The translations under genes and the position numbers were made by a program. Shown here piece after piece: positions 13,803-23,259 of a DNA stretch of 28,115 nucleotides (positions are counted from its first letter, which is position 1; each line of letters starts with the position of its first letter). Origin of the DNA: a virus. The stretch is taken from the IMG/VR virus record IMGVR_UViG_3300023196_000518, positions 1 through 28,115 of that record; one strand, given 5' to 3'. The notes under the pieces are model-generated. The model searched no databases, was not told the DNA's origin, and worked only from the letters and a program-made list of their open reading frames with translations.

Positions 13803-16800
13803 ATGCAATTATACGAAGAGAATAGTGATGCTGTTCCAGAAGAAAATACAACACTGTACACTGCTGACGATACAGTAGAAGCACCAAACACATCAGTTGG
13901 TAATTATTCAATTGCTAAAGGTATTATCACTACAGCCACTAACACAGTAGACGTAAGTGATGAAGTAAACTTTGAACAATTCGTAGATGAAAACTGGCGT
14001 AAAACTGTACCTCAGAACAACCAACTAGACATGAACACAGCTACTAGTGCTGCTCAAGTAGGAAAATCAGAAATAGTTCAACAAGCATTAGACAACATTG
14101 CTGGTCGTGATGCCTTGTATGGTCAAATGTCTGTACAGAATGCAGAAGTTGTACGAGTTAAACTTAAAGAACTTAGTGAGTTAGCTGTTGAAAACACTGC
14201 TATTAGAAACCCCGGCGTACTACTTAATAATAGTCCTGTTGATATTAGTAACGCTGTTAAAAACATTAGTGGTCGTATCACTGCACAAGCTGTGCTTGAA
14301 CGAGCTACTGTTGATGGTGGTAAAATATTAAACATAGGACTTGGTTTCGGTTATGAGTTTACACCACTCGCAGCAGAACAAGGTGCTGCTATTGACCGTG
14401 TAGCAATTAAGTATGGTGTCCCTGCGGATGCCATTAGTCGCACCACTGGTCGAAGTGAAACAAAGACTAACTTACAAGCTGTATTTAACACTATTGCTGA
14501 AGATAAAAAAGGTGAGTGGCTTGAGGGTTTGTACAATGATTTAAAAGGTAGCTGGCTAATCACTGATTGGCAAGCAGCTTTAGTTGTCCAAGAGGTTGCT
14601 ACTAACGCAGAACAAACATGGGGTGGTTGGGAAGATTGGCTAGACCGCATTGGTGTGGTGGGTGCTGCACTGTCTGGTGCGGGTGCTGTAATTAAGTCTA
14701 CTAAACTACTTAAGAGTGCTAGAGCGTTAAACAACATTGAACGATCTGTTGCTGCTGCCGGTGGTAAGGGTGCTATTGTATCTGCTGACGCAGCTAAACT
14801 AGCATCTGAGATTGCTAATAAACAACGACTACAAGCTGTTGGTGTTGTAGCTGGAGAACTAACAGGTATTGGTACTGCTATTGATCTAGGTAAACTTGTC
14901 AGCATGAATGCTGCTAAGGTGTTACCGGAGTCAATTACAACTGCGGCTAGTGACCTACAGAAGATGATTACAGAGCCTGTAGAGCGTTTAATCTTAGACT
15001 TGCAAAACACCATTGCAGCTAAGGGTATTCGTTCGTCTGAAGCTGCTGCTGAGTTGGAAGATATCCAGCGCATCTACTCACGCGCTAACAATCCTAATGT
15101 ACATACAGTGGATAACTTTGTTATGTCTGCTGATGGTACGTCAATCACTGGTAAGGTGTTGTACAAGCCAGAGAATGCTACTAGTTTCATTACTAAAGAA
15201 GCTGCTGAAAGCTACATTAAAGCATTCGATACTGATGGTAAGTTGAATATGAAGGTAGTGCCAGACACTACTAACACTGGTTTCTTAGTTGAAGAGAGTG
15301 TTAAGAAAGACTTACTATTACGTAAGGCGGCATTAGAAGCTGAGATTCTAAGTGTGGTAGCTGCTAGCAAACGTAAGAGTCGTGGTAAAGTAACCCCTGA
15401 GCTAGTGGGTGCAGATACTATTCCTACGCCTAAGAACTTAACTACAGCTAAACCCCGTTGGAAAACATCTACTCTTAGTTTTGAATCAGACATTGATAAA
15501 GCTACGTATCAACTTGGCAGTGTTACTAAAACTAGTAAAACTGACCCAGAAATTTCAGCATGGTTACGTACAGTAACTGGTTGGACTGATGATATGATTA
15601 GGGCGCACATTAAAGTTGTGCGTGACTTCATTAAAACTAATGAAACACAAGTTGACGAGTTAGGGAACATTAGTATTCCTAAACTTGTACCTGATGCTCG
15701 TCCACAATCTTCTGCTCAACTTACCTTTGACCAACAGTTTCAAACTGTCCTTGCTGCTAAAGGTGCAATCACTGTTGGTAATGTTACGGTTAGTACCAAT
15801 ACACAACAGAAGTTTATTCTAGAGTTTATCAACAAAGTTGGTAATGCACTAGGTATGAGTGAGCGTAAAGTAGTTGTCTATCAATATAATGACATGTTAT
15901 CTAGTAGTGACGCTACAGTTAAATCCATTGCTGCACAGTTTAAAAGTAAGTTTGCAGGTGCTGGTGCTGTACACTATGACTACGGTAATGGTCAAAGTTT
16001 AATTGTTATGCGTAGACCAGTGGGTAAAGATAACTCACTACGTAAGTACATGGAAACATTTGCTCACGAGTATGGACATGCGTTTGAAGCTCAGTTTGCT
16101 ACCAAGTATTTTGGTGTTATGAATAGTAGCTTTAATAAGTGGCTACGACTAAAGAACATTGCCTACAAAGGTGAGGGCGTTAATAAGAACATTACTGACA
16201 TGTTCCCGATTGAGGCGCTTCTAGAATACCGTGGCATCACTATGGTTGAAGACTTGTCTAGTTGGATTGACAAGTATGTTGCAGGGGATGTTGAAGCATA
16301 TAAGTTTATAGAAAAACAAATGCACAGTTGGGCTACTAGTTACTCTGAGTTCTTTGCTGAAAACTTCTCTAAGTGGGCATTTAGTGATGCAGTACCTACC
16401 GACCTATTGGGACAAGCATTTAAACGCCTTGTAGACGGTTTTAAGCTCATTGCTGCGGAAGTTACACGGTACTTGAAAGGTGCAGGTATTGAGGCTGAAG
16501 TGGGTAGGGTAGACCCCAACATTGCAGCTATGCTAAACCAGCATATTAAACTGCTGAACGACCAAGCTACACAAGCTATTAGTAATGCGTCAATTCTTAC
16601 TCAAGAAAGTAAATCTCTTAAGCCTACAACTGAAGCTCTACAAAAAGAACTAGATAATGTTTCAGATGAGTTGAATGCAATTGATGATGCAGAACGTGGT
16701 TTAAAAACAGGTTGGTTAGTTGAACAACCTATTAGCAGAAAGCTAGACTATAGTATCATTGGTAAATACACTGATGCTGACATTAATAGTGCCTCACGTT

Positions 16801-19709
16801 TCTCGTTAGGTGATTGGGCCTTGTCTACATCCAAAGAATTGTATGAGCAACGTTTAGTTGGTATTAACCAAGAGAGTCGCTACATTAAGTTACTCACTGA
16901 GTTTGTACGACCACACGTTGAGAAACTAAACAAGTCTGAGATGGTTGCACTCAATGACGTACTAGTGTTGGGTGATAAAGATAGTAAAGTGTTTAGCGAA
17001 GCAGAGCTTGCTGGTAACGGTATGTCTTCTAATGCTCGTATTGCCTATTACAAAGTAAGGGCACTACGTGATGTTATGTACCAGATGCGTAACGATGTAG
17101 CAACTAAGAGTATGATTCGCCGTGGCTATGTTCAGATATCTACTGGTTTAAAACTAGAGGATGGTTCATCTACGTTGTTTGTTAAGCCAACTACTCCAGC
17201 TATCGGTAAGTATGTGTACATAGCTGATGAGGGTACAATGCAGCGCGTTAGTGCTGAGTTTCTTGAAGAGGCTAAACAAAAGGGTTATTCATTCTACGAG
17301 AGTGCTGAGCCAGTAACTATTGACGGTAAGATTCGTAAAACACTAGCTTTTAAAGAAGGTAGTTACGCTACTAGTAAGATTGAAAGTGTTATCCCCTATC
17401 GTGCAGGTGAATATCGCCGCATCTATAGTGATGAGTATTTCGTAAAGATTACTTCAGATTACGAAGTAGACGGTGCTATTGAGTCTGTTACTAGTACGCA
17501 TCGTACTGCGTCAACAGTGTCAGAAGCAAACGCATACGTTAAAGCATTTAAAGAAGCAGCTAGCCTACATGCAGCAGGTAAGTTAACTCTGTCTGATGCT
17601 GGTAGACTTATGCAGCCATTTGGTTGGAAGCCAGAGGATGTACTAGATGTACTTAACTCAGGTAAGTATGGTGATAACTTTAAGATTGAAGTTAAGTATA
17701 ACCGTACTGATGATGACTACGTTAAAGAGACAATTGGTATGTCTACCAACTTCTCTAGCAAGCGTGGTGATAAGGTTGTGTCTGTACGTGGTGAAGATAC
17801 GGTTAACACAATTAACCCTATGGATTCTGTTGCCAGTGAGATTGGTAACACAGCATACGTAGCAGCCATTACGGAGTGGCGTGAGTCGCACATCCAGCGT
17901 TGGTTCAATAGTTTCGTAGATGATTTGCCAGCAAACATTCGTACAATGACCCCAGAGTCAGCATTCACATACATGCTGAACAACAAGGGTATGTATGTTG
18001 GTCAAAGTAAACGTCTGCAAGTAGCTGAGAAAGTACAAGACTACATCATTGCACAAATGAACATCCCCACTAAAGAAGAGAAGTCTTACTTAGGGTTTAT
18101 GCGTTTAGTCAGTGAGGGTATTGAGGGTAAAGCAGGTGGTAGGGGTGTAGCTAAACTAGGTGCTGCATTACGTGCTACTAAAGACTACCCAGTGTGGGCG
18201 CGTACAGTTGCGTTCCATAGCTTCTTTGCATTCAATCCAGTGCAGTTCTTCATGCAGGGTATGAATGCGTTCAATGCTGTAGCAATTAGTCCTCTACATG
18301 GTTTGAAGAGTGCTAAGAGTTCTAGCATGTATGCACTAGCATTAATGAGTGACCAAGAAACTATCTGGCGTAATGTTGCTAAGGGTAATAAACTTAGTAA
18401 TTTAGGCTTAGGTATGAGTGAAGATGAGTTCGTTGAAGTGGTACGCTCTATTCGCCGTACTGGTTTAATGGATGGTATTAATAGCAGTAGCTTGTACGGT
18501 GCAGAGACTGGTAAGTATGGTTTGTTTAATGGTCTACGCCGCAAGGTGGGTGCTGTGTCTGCATCACCATTTAATGCTGGTGAAGGGTATTCACGACTAG
18601 TTAGCTTTGACATTGCACGTAGGGAATTTATGGGTGCTAACCCCGGTGCTGCATGGTGGACTGATGACAGTCTTAGTACCATTCTAAAGCGTCAGGATGA
18701 CTTAACTCAGAACATGACTAAGGCTAACGTAGCTACTTGGCAAACTGGTTGGAAATCTATTCCAGCACAGTTTATTCAGTATCAAGTTAAGCTGATGATG
18801 AATGTAGTTCAGAGTTTGTTAGGTAACACTAGGGCGTTCTCACAGAAAGAAGCGTTGCAGTTACTAGTAACACACGCTGTTGTTATGGGTACTGCTGGTA
18901 ACTTCTTATGGCCTTTCCGTGACTTAATCACAGAAGTTGTGCCAGAAGATATGTCTGAGACAGGTAGACTAACAGTGCAACAGGGTGTTGTGGCAGGTAT
19001 GATTGCTGCCATTACTGATGGTGAAGCCAAACTAGCCATTGGTAGCCGGTTCAATACTTTTAAATATTACGAAGATATTGTTAAAGGTATGTTAGACCCA
19101 GAGAAGAGTTTCATGGAAGTAGCTGCTGGCCCTTCTGGTTTTGCTGCATTACGTATACTAGGTAGCTTTGGTGAAGCATTCAGCATTATTAGTAAGGCTC
19201 CAATGACTATGGATACTTTACAAATTGCAATGGGTGAGATTGGTAAAGGAAGTTTCTCTTTCTTTAATAACATTCAAAAAGCTCGTATTGCAATGGGTAA
19301 TTATAACCAAGTACAGAGTGGTGCTGGTGGTGCTATGTATCGTGTAACAGATACAGAAGCATGGATGGTTGGGTTTGGTATTCCTCCTGCTGCTCAGGAA
19401 GACTTATCTGTGTTGTTCTCTAGCCGTAAGGCAGCAGCAGCAGAGATTAAAGAGGCTTCTAAGGCTGTTGGTAAGCACGCTATGCTAGCCCTCACTGCAC
19501 TGCGTAACAACGACACTGAGGGGCACAAGACTCATGCAGCAGTTGTACAAGCTATTCTAAATAGTTATACAGGTGAAGATTTACGTACGTTGTACAAGGC
19601 AGCATACAAAGTAGAAGCATTTACTCAATACGAGAAAATGTTAACTGACCAAGCAGTTAAAGATTGGGCAGTAAAAGATATTGTGGTAGACACTGGAGTA
19701 AATAATTAA
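13803..19709 (+). CDS. Giant internal virion (ejection) protein with zinc-peptidase motif (1968 aa)
   Basis: The largest gene in the window. Being flanked by gp14-like and gp15-like genes marks it as an ejection (core) protein like T7 gp16. It carries the zincin motif HEYGH at residues 755-759 (context ETFAHEYGHAFEAQF), with a downstream SEFFAENFSKW (Glu849 or Glu853) as a candidate third ligand, so it may be an active metallopeptidase. Hydrophobic stretches occur near 275-295 (GVVGAALSGAGAV), near 1470-1490 (FHSFFAFNPVQFFMQG) and near 1690 (THAVVMGTAGNFLWPF), which could contact membranes. The lysozyme-like domain found at the start of T7 gp16 is absent and is encoded separately at 21947. 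The N-terminus is acidic and unstructured. The start is two bases after the previous TAA. Confidence 0.9.
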   Translation: MQLYEENSDAVPEENTTLYTADDTVEAPNTSVGNYSIAKGIITTATNTVDVSDEVNFEQFVDENWRKTVPQNNQLDMNTATSAAQVGKSEIVQQALDNIAGRDALYGQMSVQNAEVVRVKLKELSELAVENTAIRNPGVLLNNSPVDISNAVKNISGRITAQAVLERATVDGGKILNIGLGFGYEFTPLAAEQGAAIDRVAIKYGVPADAISRTTGRSETKTNLQAVFNTIAEDKKGEWLEGLYNDLKGSWLITDWQAALVVQEVATNAEQTWGGWEDWLDRIGVVGAALSGAGAVIKSTKLLKSARALNNIERSVAAAGGKGAIVSADAAKLASEIANKQRLQAVGVVAGELTGIGTAIDLGKLVSMNAAKVLPESITTAASDLQKMITEPVERLILDLQNTIAAKGIRSSEAAAELEDIQRIYSRANNPNVHTVDNFVMSADGTSITGKVLYKPENATSFITKEAAESYIKAFDTDGKLNMKVVPDTTNTGFLVEESVKKDLLLRKAALEAEILSVVAASKRKSRGKVTPELVGADTIPTPKNLTTAKPRWKTSTLSFESDIDKATYQLGSVTKTSKTDPEISAWLRTVTGWTDDMIRAHIKVVRDFIKTNETQVDELGNISIPKLVPDARPQSSAQLTFDQQFQTVLAAKGAITVGNVTVSTNTQQKFILEFINKVGNALGMSERKVVVYQYNDMLSSSDATVKSIAAQFKSKFAGAGAVHYDYGNGQSLIVMRRPVGKDNSLRKYMETFAHEYGHAFEAQFATKYFGVMNSSFNKWLRLKNIAYKGEGVNKNITDMFPIEALLEYRGITMVEDLSSWIDKYVAGDVEAYKFIEKQMHSWATSYSEFFAENFSKWAFSDAVPTDLLGQAFKRLVDGFKLIAAEVTRYLKGAGIEAEVGRVDPNIAAMLNQHIKLLNDQATQAISNASILTQESKSLKPTTEALQKELDNVSDELNAIDDAERGLKTGWLVEQPISRKLDYSIIGKYTDADINSASRFSLGDWALSTSKELYEQRLVGINQESRYIKLLTEFVRPHVEKLNKSEMVALNDVLVLGDKDSKVFSEAELAGNGMSSNARIAYYKVRALRDVMYQMRNDVATKSMIRRGYVQISTGLKLEDGSSTLFVKPTTPAIGKYVYIADEGTMQRVSAEFLEEAKQKGYSFYESAEPVTIDGKIRKTLAFKEGSYATSKIESVIPYRAGEYRRIYSDEYFVKITSDYEVDGAIESVTSTHRTASTVSEANAYVKAFKEAASLHAAGKLTLSDAGRLMQPFGWKPEDVLDVLNSGKYGDNFKIEVKYNRTDDDYVKETIGMSTNFSSKRGDKVVSVRGEDTVNTINPMDSVASEIGNTAYVAAITEWRESHIQRWFNSFVDDLPANIRTMTPESAFTYMLNNKGMYVGQSKRLQVAEKVQDYIIAQMNIPTKEEKSYLGFMRLVSEGIEGKAGGRGVAKLGAALRATKDYPVWARTVAFHSFFAFNPVQFFMQGMNAFNAVAISPLHGLKSAKSSSMYALALMSDQETIWRNVAKGNKLSNLGLGMSEDEFVEVVRSIRRTGLMDGINSSSLYGAETGKYGLFNGLRRKVGAVSASPFNAGEGYSRLVSFDIARREFMGANPGAAWWTDDSLSTILKRQDDLTQNMTKANVATWQTGWKSIPAQFIQYQVKLMMNVVQSLLGNTRAFSQKEALQLLVTHAVVMGTAGNFLWPFRDLITEVVPEDMSETGRLTVQQGVVAGMIAAITDGEAKLAIGSRFNTFKYYEDIVKGMLDPEKSFMEVAAGPSGFAALRILGSFGEAFSIISKAPMTMDTLQIAMGEIGKGSFSFFNNIQKARIAMGNYNQVQSGAGGAMYRVTDTEAWMVGFGIPPAAQEDLSVLFSSRKAAAAEIKEASKAVGKHAMLALTALRNNDTEGHKTHAAVVQAILNSYTGEDLRTLYKAAYKVEAFTQYEKMLTDQAVKDWAVKDIVVDTGVNN

Positions 19710-19710
19710 T

Positions 19711-21945
19711 ATGGCAACCTATCAAGCAAACATTACTAAGAACCTAGAACCTGCTACAGCTAGTGTTAACCCACTAATTAGGGCAGCAGAGGCAAGTGCG
19801 GCAGCATCTCGACAAGTTGCAGAGGGCAATACCGCCATTGCAAAGACACTAACTGGTGTGGGTGAGACTCTATTCAAAGGATATCAAGACTACCAAGTAG
19901 CATCTGCTGAACAAGAGGCTATTGGTCTTGCTGGTGAGTTTTTACAAAGTGGTCAAGCAGCATCTGTAGCTGGTAGACAAGTTGCACAAGTAGAAGCGCA
20001 ACAGAATAGGTTTCAAACTCTATCTACTGGCCCACAAATGCCAGAGGGTGAAATGCAACGTGATGCACAAATGGCTGCATTTACTAATGAAGTAGATCGG
20101 TTGAAGAAAGCCTCAATGGGTGGTATGTCTAATGCTGAGTATGTATCTCGCATTGATGCACTTACTAAGAAAGCTATTGCACAAACTCCCGGAATGTCAG
20201 ATAAGATTCGTGAACGTGTAGGTGCTGTAACTGGTCTATCTGGTGCTGATCGTTGGGCACAGATGAACTACGTTAAAGATCGCTTTAAAGATCAAGAGAA
20301 AACAAAGCAAGCTACTCCTGAAGAGATGGCTATTAAAGATATTGCTTTAGTAGCACCGTTAGGTTTTGGTACTAATGAAGAATTATTAAATTTTTATAGA
20401 AACAACCGTTTAGAATATGACAAACGTATGAACAACGCCAAAGAGGTGATGTTGATACAAACACAAACAAACACTGTTAAAAACAATCTTAATAGATTAG
20501 AAAATCAAGATGACATACAAGCAAATACACAGCGGTCTGCTTTTATGGGTGTCTTTAGTGGTGGTTTAAGTATATCTGTTCTTAAATCAACTGCTACTGA
20601 TAAAGAAAACATCTTTGGTACAACTCTTGATTTAATGGCTAAGGGTGCAAACGTATCTGTTGACATTGTACCTTTTAAAGTACAGATTGATGTTCACGCT
20701 GCTCAAATGCGTACAAACATTGACGGTGCTAAACGAGAAACGTACGCTTTCATTGATAAATATTTAGTTAGTAATCCTAATGTGTCCGATAGTAAACGTA
20801 AAGAACTGTATGCTGACGTAGATAGGGCAGCTAACACTATGATGGCTAAGTATGCGGATGACAAGGGTGTTGGCCTAGTTGCTATGGCTAACATTATGAA
20901 GACCTATCGTGATAAGGGCATTGCTGAGAAGACACAACTAGTTGACTTGGCAATTAAACAACAGAGTGCTATGCAGAATAATCCCATGGTTATGGCATAC
21001 TGGGCTGGTGGTGAGGCACGAGAGAACCTTAAGCGTACCAATCGTAGCTTCTTTGAGTTTATGACTGGTCAAGAACAAGAGCTTACTAGTAGCATTACTG
21101 GTGTTCGTAACGACATTCAAGGTGCTACTAACCTAGCTAACGTACAACGTGTGATGGTGCAAGCTGGTACATCCCCCACTGCTGTGGCTCCTGACCCCAT
21201 TGCTGAACCTAATGTAACTCGTGCTGCACATCAAGCATTGGCTGCTAGTGCAGTTGAAATTCTTAAGAAGAGTGAACTAACTCCTATTCAAGTTAGCACA
21301 GTGTCGGCTGCTTTGGCTACGTCTGCTGAGTATGGTGCTAACAGTTTACTACTTGCTAAAAACTATAAGACACTAGGTATTAGTATTGAGAAACTAACAG
21401 ATCAAGACCAAGGTGTTATTAAAGCTAACGTAAGTAATAGTGTTCAGAAATCTATTATTAGTATCAATGACATTAAAACTGTACTTGAAGCTAAGTATAA
21501 AACTACACTGACACTAGGTGTTAATGATGCTGGTGAGATTAGTGTTATTCCACCAAAGGCTCCAGTTGTACCATCTCAACGTAAGGCAATGACTCGCGCT
21601 GAAATGATGGCTGCGGCTGCACCTGTTATCAATGCTGCTAATTCATCTGCTGCACAAGAGTTTATGAAGCAAGCTAAACCAATGCTTAACAACATTGTAT
21701 ATAGCAGGGCTATGTTAACTAAAGAAACTCCACAAGTAATTGGTGCAGACTTTGCTACACTAATTAATACTAATCAAACATATACAGGGTTTTACTCAGC
21801 AGAGGCTAAGAGTGTTGCACCAACACCTATAGCAGCACCAGCAGCTACAACTAAAGGTGGTGCGCTAAAGGTAGGAGATGTTGTTAATGGGTATCGTTAT
21901 AATGGTGGTGATACTAACGTTGAATCTAGCTGGACTAAACAATAA
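19711..21945 (+). CDS. Internal virion protein, gp15-like (744 aa)
   Basis: A long, mostly helical protein rich in Ala, Gln and Lys, starting one base after the stop of the giant protein. The N-terminal part (VNPLIRAAEASAAASRQVAE, then TLFKGYQDYQ) is a helix seen in core proteins of this class. The region up to about 600 is helical repeat-like. The C-terminus, after an Ala/Pro linker (PTPIAAPAATTKGGALKVG), ends GDVVNGYRYNGGDTNVESSW, a short motif common at the end of internal virion proteins. It matches T7 gp15 in size and position and should form the periplasmic tunnel for DNA entry. Confidence 0.85.
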   Translation: MATYQANITKNLEPATASVNPLIRAAEASAAASRQVAEGNTAIAKTLTGVGETLFKGYQDYQVASAEQEAIGLAGEFLQSGQAASVAGRQVAQVEAQQNRFQTLSTGPQMPEGEMQRDAQMAAFTNEVDRLKKASMGGMSNAEYVSRIDALTKKAIAQTPGMSDKIRERVGAVTGLSGADRWAQMNYVKDRFKDQEKTKQATPEEMAIKDIALVAPLGFGTNEELLNFYRNNRLEYDKRMNNAKEVMLIQTQTNTVKNNLNRLENQDDIQANTQRSAFMGVFSGGLSISVLKSTATDKENIFGTTLDLMAKGANVSVDIVPFKVQIDVHAAQMRTNIDGAKRETYAFIDKYLVSNPNVSDSKRKELYADVDRAANTMMAKYADDKGVGLVAMANIMKTYRDKGIAEKTQLVDLAIKQQSAMQNNPMVMAYWAGGEARENLKRTNRSFFEFMTGQEQELTSSITGVRNDIQGATNLANVQRVMVQAGTSPTAVAPDPIAEPNVTRAAHQALAASAVEILKKSELTPIQVSTVSAALATSAEYGANSLLLAKNYKTLGISIEKLTDQDQGVIKANVSNSVQKSIISINDIKTVLEAKYKTTLTLGVNDAGEISVIPPKAPVVPSQRKAMTRAEMMAAAAPVINAANSSAAQEFMKQAKPMLNNIVYSRAMLTKETPQVIGADFATLINTNQTYTGFYSAEAKSVAPTPIAAPAATTKGGALKVGDVVNGYRYNGGDTNVESSWTKQ

Positions 21946-21946
21946 T

Positions 21947-22483
21947 ATGAAACCTTGGGAAATGGTGTGGAATGTTATGTCGGGTAAAGGGGAGACACCA
22001 CCTTTAGCACAAACCCCGTCTAATCCAGCAGACAATGATTACTACGCTAGACTAGCTAAGGCTGAGAGTGGTGGTAATGTAGAGGCTAAAGCCACTACTA
22101 GTAGCGCAGTGGGGCCGTTTCAATTCGTTGAAAAGACTTGGCTAGAACAAACTAAAGCTATGGGTAAGGACTATGCTTTAGACGCTCGTACAGACTACGC
22201 TAAAGCTAAAGAAGTGGTACAACACTTTACTGAGAAGAATAGGGAGTATCTACAGAATAAACTTGGCAGAGAAGTGGGTGATACAGACTTGTATGCTGCT
22301 CACTTCTTGGGTAATCAGGGAGCAAGTAAATTGCTAACTGCTAAACCATTTATGACCGTTGATAAGGTCGTAGATAAGAGGGCACTAACTGCCAACAAGA
22401 ATGTGTTCTATGATAAGGTTACAAAGAAACCTAGAACAGTTGCTGAAGTATATAAGATATTACAAACAAAGATAGGGGAATGA
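21947..22483 (+). CDS. Lytic transglycosylase, SLT type (178 aa)
   Basis: The motif YARLAKAESGGN places the catalytic Glu at residue 40. SAVGPFQFVEKTWLE is the usual second motif (Gly-Pro-Phe-Gln-Phe), and TDLYAAHFLGNQGASKLL the third (A-HFLG), together defining an SLT/lysozyme-like domain that cleaves the glycan strand without water. I chose ATG at 21947, one base after the previous stop; a longer reading from 21878 overlaps the preceding gene and adds an unrelated Met/Ile/Val-rich leader. In T7 this activity is a domain of gp16; here it is a separate small virion protein, likely opening peptidoglycan during DNA entry. It is the last + strand gene. Confidence 0.9.
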   Translation: MKPWEMVWNVMSGKGETPPLAQTPSNPADNDYYARLAKAESGGNVEAKATTSSAVGPFQFVEKTWLEQTKAMGKDYALDARTDYAKAKEVVQHFTEKNREYLQNKLGREVGDTDLYAAHFLGNQGASKLLTAKPFMTVDKVVDKRALTANKNVFYDKVTKKPRTVAEVYKILQTKIGE

Positions 22484-22486
22484 AAG

Positions 22487-22511
22487 AAGGGGCACTAGGC
22501 CCCTTTTTCTT
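22487..22511. terminator. Terminator between the convergent gene blocks
   Basis: AAGGGGC (22487-22493) pairs with GCCCCTT (22499-22505) around an ACTAG loop, followed by TTTCTTT; the T-run begins within the stem base. It lies just after the transglycosylase stop on the + strand. Read on the minus strand the same stem is followed by CTTTC, so it may also stop transcription coming from the right. Confidence 0.85.
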
Positions 22512-22538
22512 TATGTCTTACTAATATCGTAGCCAAAA

Positions 22539-22922
22539 CTACGCATTAGATACAACGGTGGGTGTTCCCCAGAACTCAAACGCATCTTTTGTCGAAACAA
22601 CTGGCGCAAGGCGCTCCGTGCCTGATTGTAATCTTTGAACAACATCGTCAAAGACTTTGGTAGACTGCCCTTGCGATTCACTAGTTTGTACATATTTCAT
22701 TTCTCTTTCTATTTTAGCAATTAAATAATCAATGTTGTGCTTGCATTTGTACAAGTCTTCTAATGGCTTACCCTTACTCTTGTAGCGCAATAAGTATTTC
22801 AATGCGCTAGCTTCCCAACCATTCATGTCATAGGCTTCCCACACTTCCCAAGGCTGAATAGCCTTATCTTTGTAGTGGTTACCGCCATACTGTGCTGCCA
22901 TTACACTGTCGTAACTGTCCAT
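22539..22922 (-). CDS. DUF3310 family protein (127 aa)
   Basis: The N-terminal 75 residues hold the DUF3310 pattern: GGNHYKDKAIQPWE (residues about 13-26), then SALKYLLRYKSKG and LEDLYKCKHNIDYLI. This family is widespread in phages and often annotated as a nucleotide kinase-like or uncharacterised early protein. The last 50 residues (after KYVQTSESQGQS) look disordered. I start it at ATG 22922, which overlaps the preceding TGA (TGATG); a GTG one codon earlier is possible. It is the promoter-distal gene of the minus-strand module. Confidence 0.82.
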   Translation of the reverse strand: MDSYDSVMAAQYGGNHYKDKAIQPWEVWEAYDMNGWEASALKYLLRYKSKGKPLEDLYKCKHNIDYLIAKIEREMKYVQTSESQGQSTKVFDDVVQRLQSGTERLAPVVSTKDAFEFWGTPTVVSNA

Positions 22923-23101
22923 CACTCAGCTTTCTTAAACAGTGCTGGCATACGTTTCTCTTTCTCAGCTAGGTCTAGAGCATCTGTTAGCAACTTAATG
23001 AATCCAGTTTGAATGATAAGGGTCATTACACTAGGGTCAATGTTGTCTAGTTGAACATCTGCACTACCATCGTCATGTTCTTTAAGTACGGTTAGTTTCA
23101 T
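22922..23101 (-). CDS. Small hypothetical protein (59 aa)
   Basis: Begins MKLTVLKEHDDGSADVQLDN and ends in a helix with a Lys/Arg-rich tail (AEKEKRMPALFKKAE). The first part looks beta, the middle (PSVMTLIIQTGFIKLLTDAL) amphipathic helix. A good Shine-Dalgarno site (GGAG, eight bases before ATG), the ATGA overlap with the upstream gene and the TGATG overlap with the downstream gene make it convincing despite its length. From memory, short proteins with this beginning accompany DUF3310 genes in other phages. Function unknown. Confidence 0.72.
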   Translation of the reverse strand: MKLTVLKEHDDGSADVQLDNIDPSVMTLIIQTGFIKLLTDALDLAEKEKRMPALFKKAE

Positions 23102-23259
23102 TTCTGTTTCTCCACAAAGCTGTTACAAAGTTGATGTAGTTTACCATCTTCTGTTTTAAATTTCAACACTACCTCAATGGTGTTATCCGTTTCGTAAACA
23201 CTTATCTTCAAATACCTACGTAATGCTGCCATCATATGATAGCTGTCATCGTTTATCAT
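23098..23259 (-). CDS. Small hypothetical protein (53 aa)
   Basis: Begins MINDDSYHMMAALRRYLKIS, continues with a beta-like segment (VYETDNTIEVVLKFK) and ends VEKQK. A strong ribosome site (AGGAAGGAAG, the second AGGA five bases before ATG) lies in the end of the sigma-factor gene, which it overlaps by 14 bases. Its TGA overlaps the next ATG (ATGA). No family recognised; the coupling and ribosome site are the support. Confidence 0.65.
   Translation of the reverse strand: MINDDSYHMMAALRRYLKISVYETDNTIEVVLKFKTEDGKLHQLCNSFVEKQK

Noticed and set aside
14351-15073. Long minus-strand frame (240 codons) opposite the giant ejection gene
   Set aside because: Antisense shadow of an Ala/Val/Thr-rich coding region; the protein is Ser/Ala/Leu low-complexity and there is no ribosome site or family resemblance.
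18185-18682. Minus-strand frame (165 codons) opposite the giant ejection gene
   Set aside because: Antisense shadow with no motif and no coupling; the + strand frame is continuous and recognisable here.
21878-21946. Longer start for the transglycosylase
   Set aside because: The added leader lies inside the coding end of the preceding gene, and the ATG at 21947 directly follows that gene's stop.
22511-22693. Minus-strand frame of 60 codons over the end of the DUF3310 gene
   Set aside because: It lies almost wholly within the DUF3310 gene, which has the conserved motif in its own frame; no ribosome site or neighbour coupling supports the second frame.
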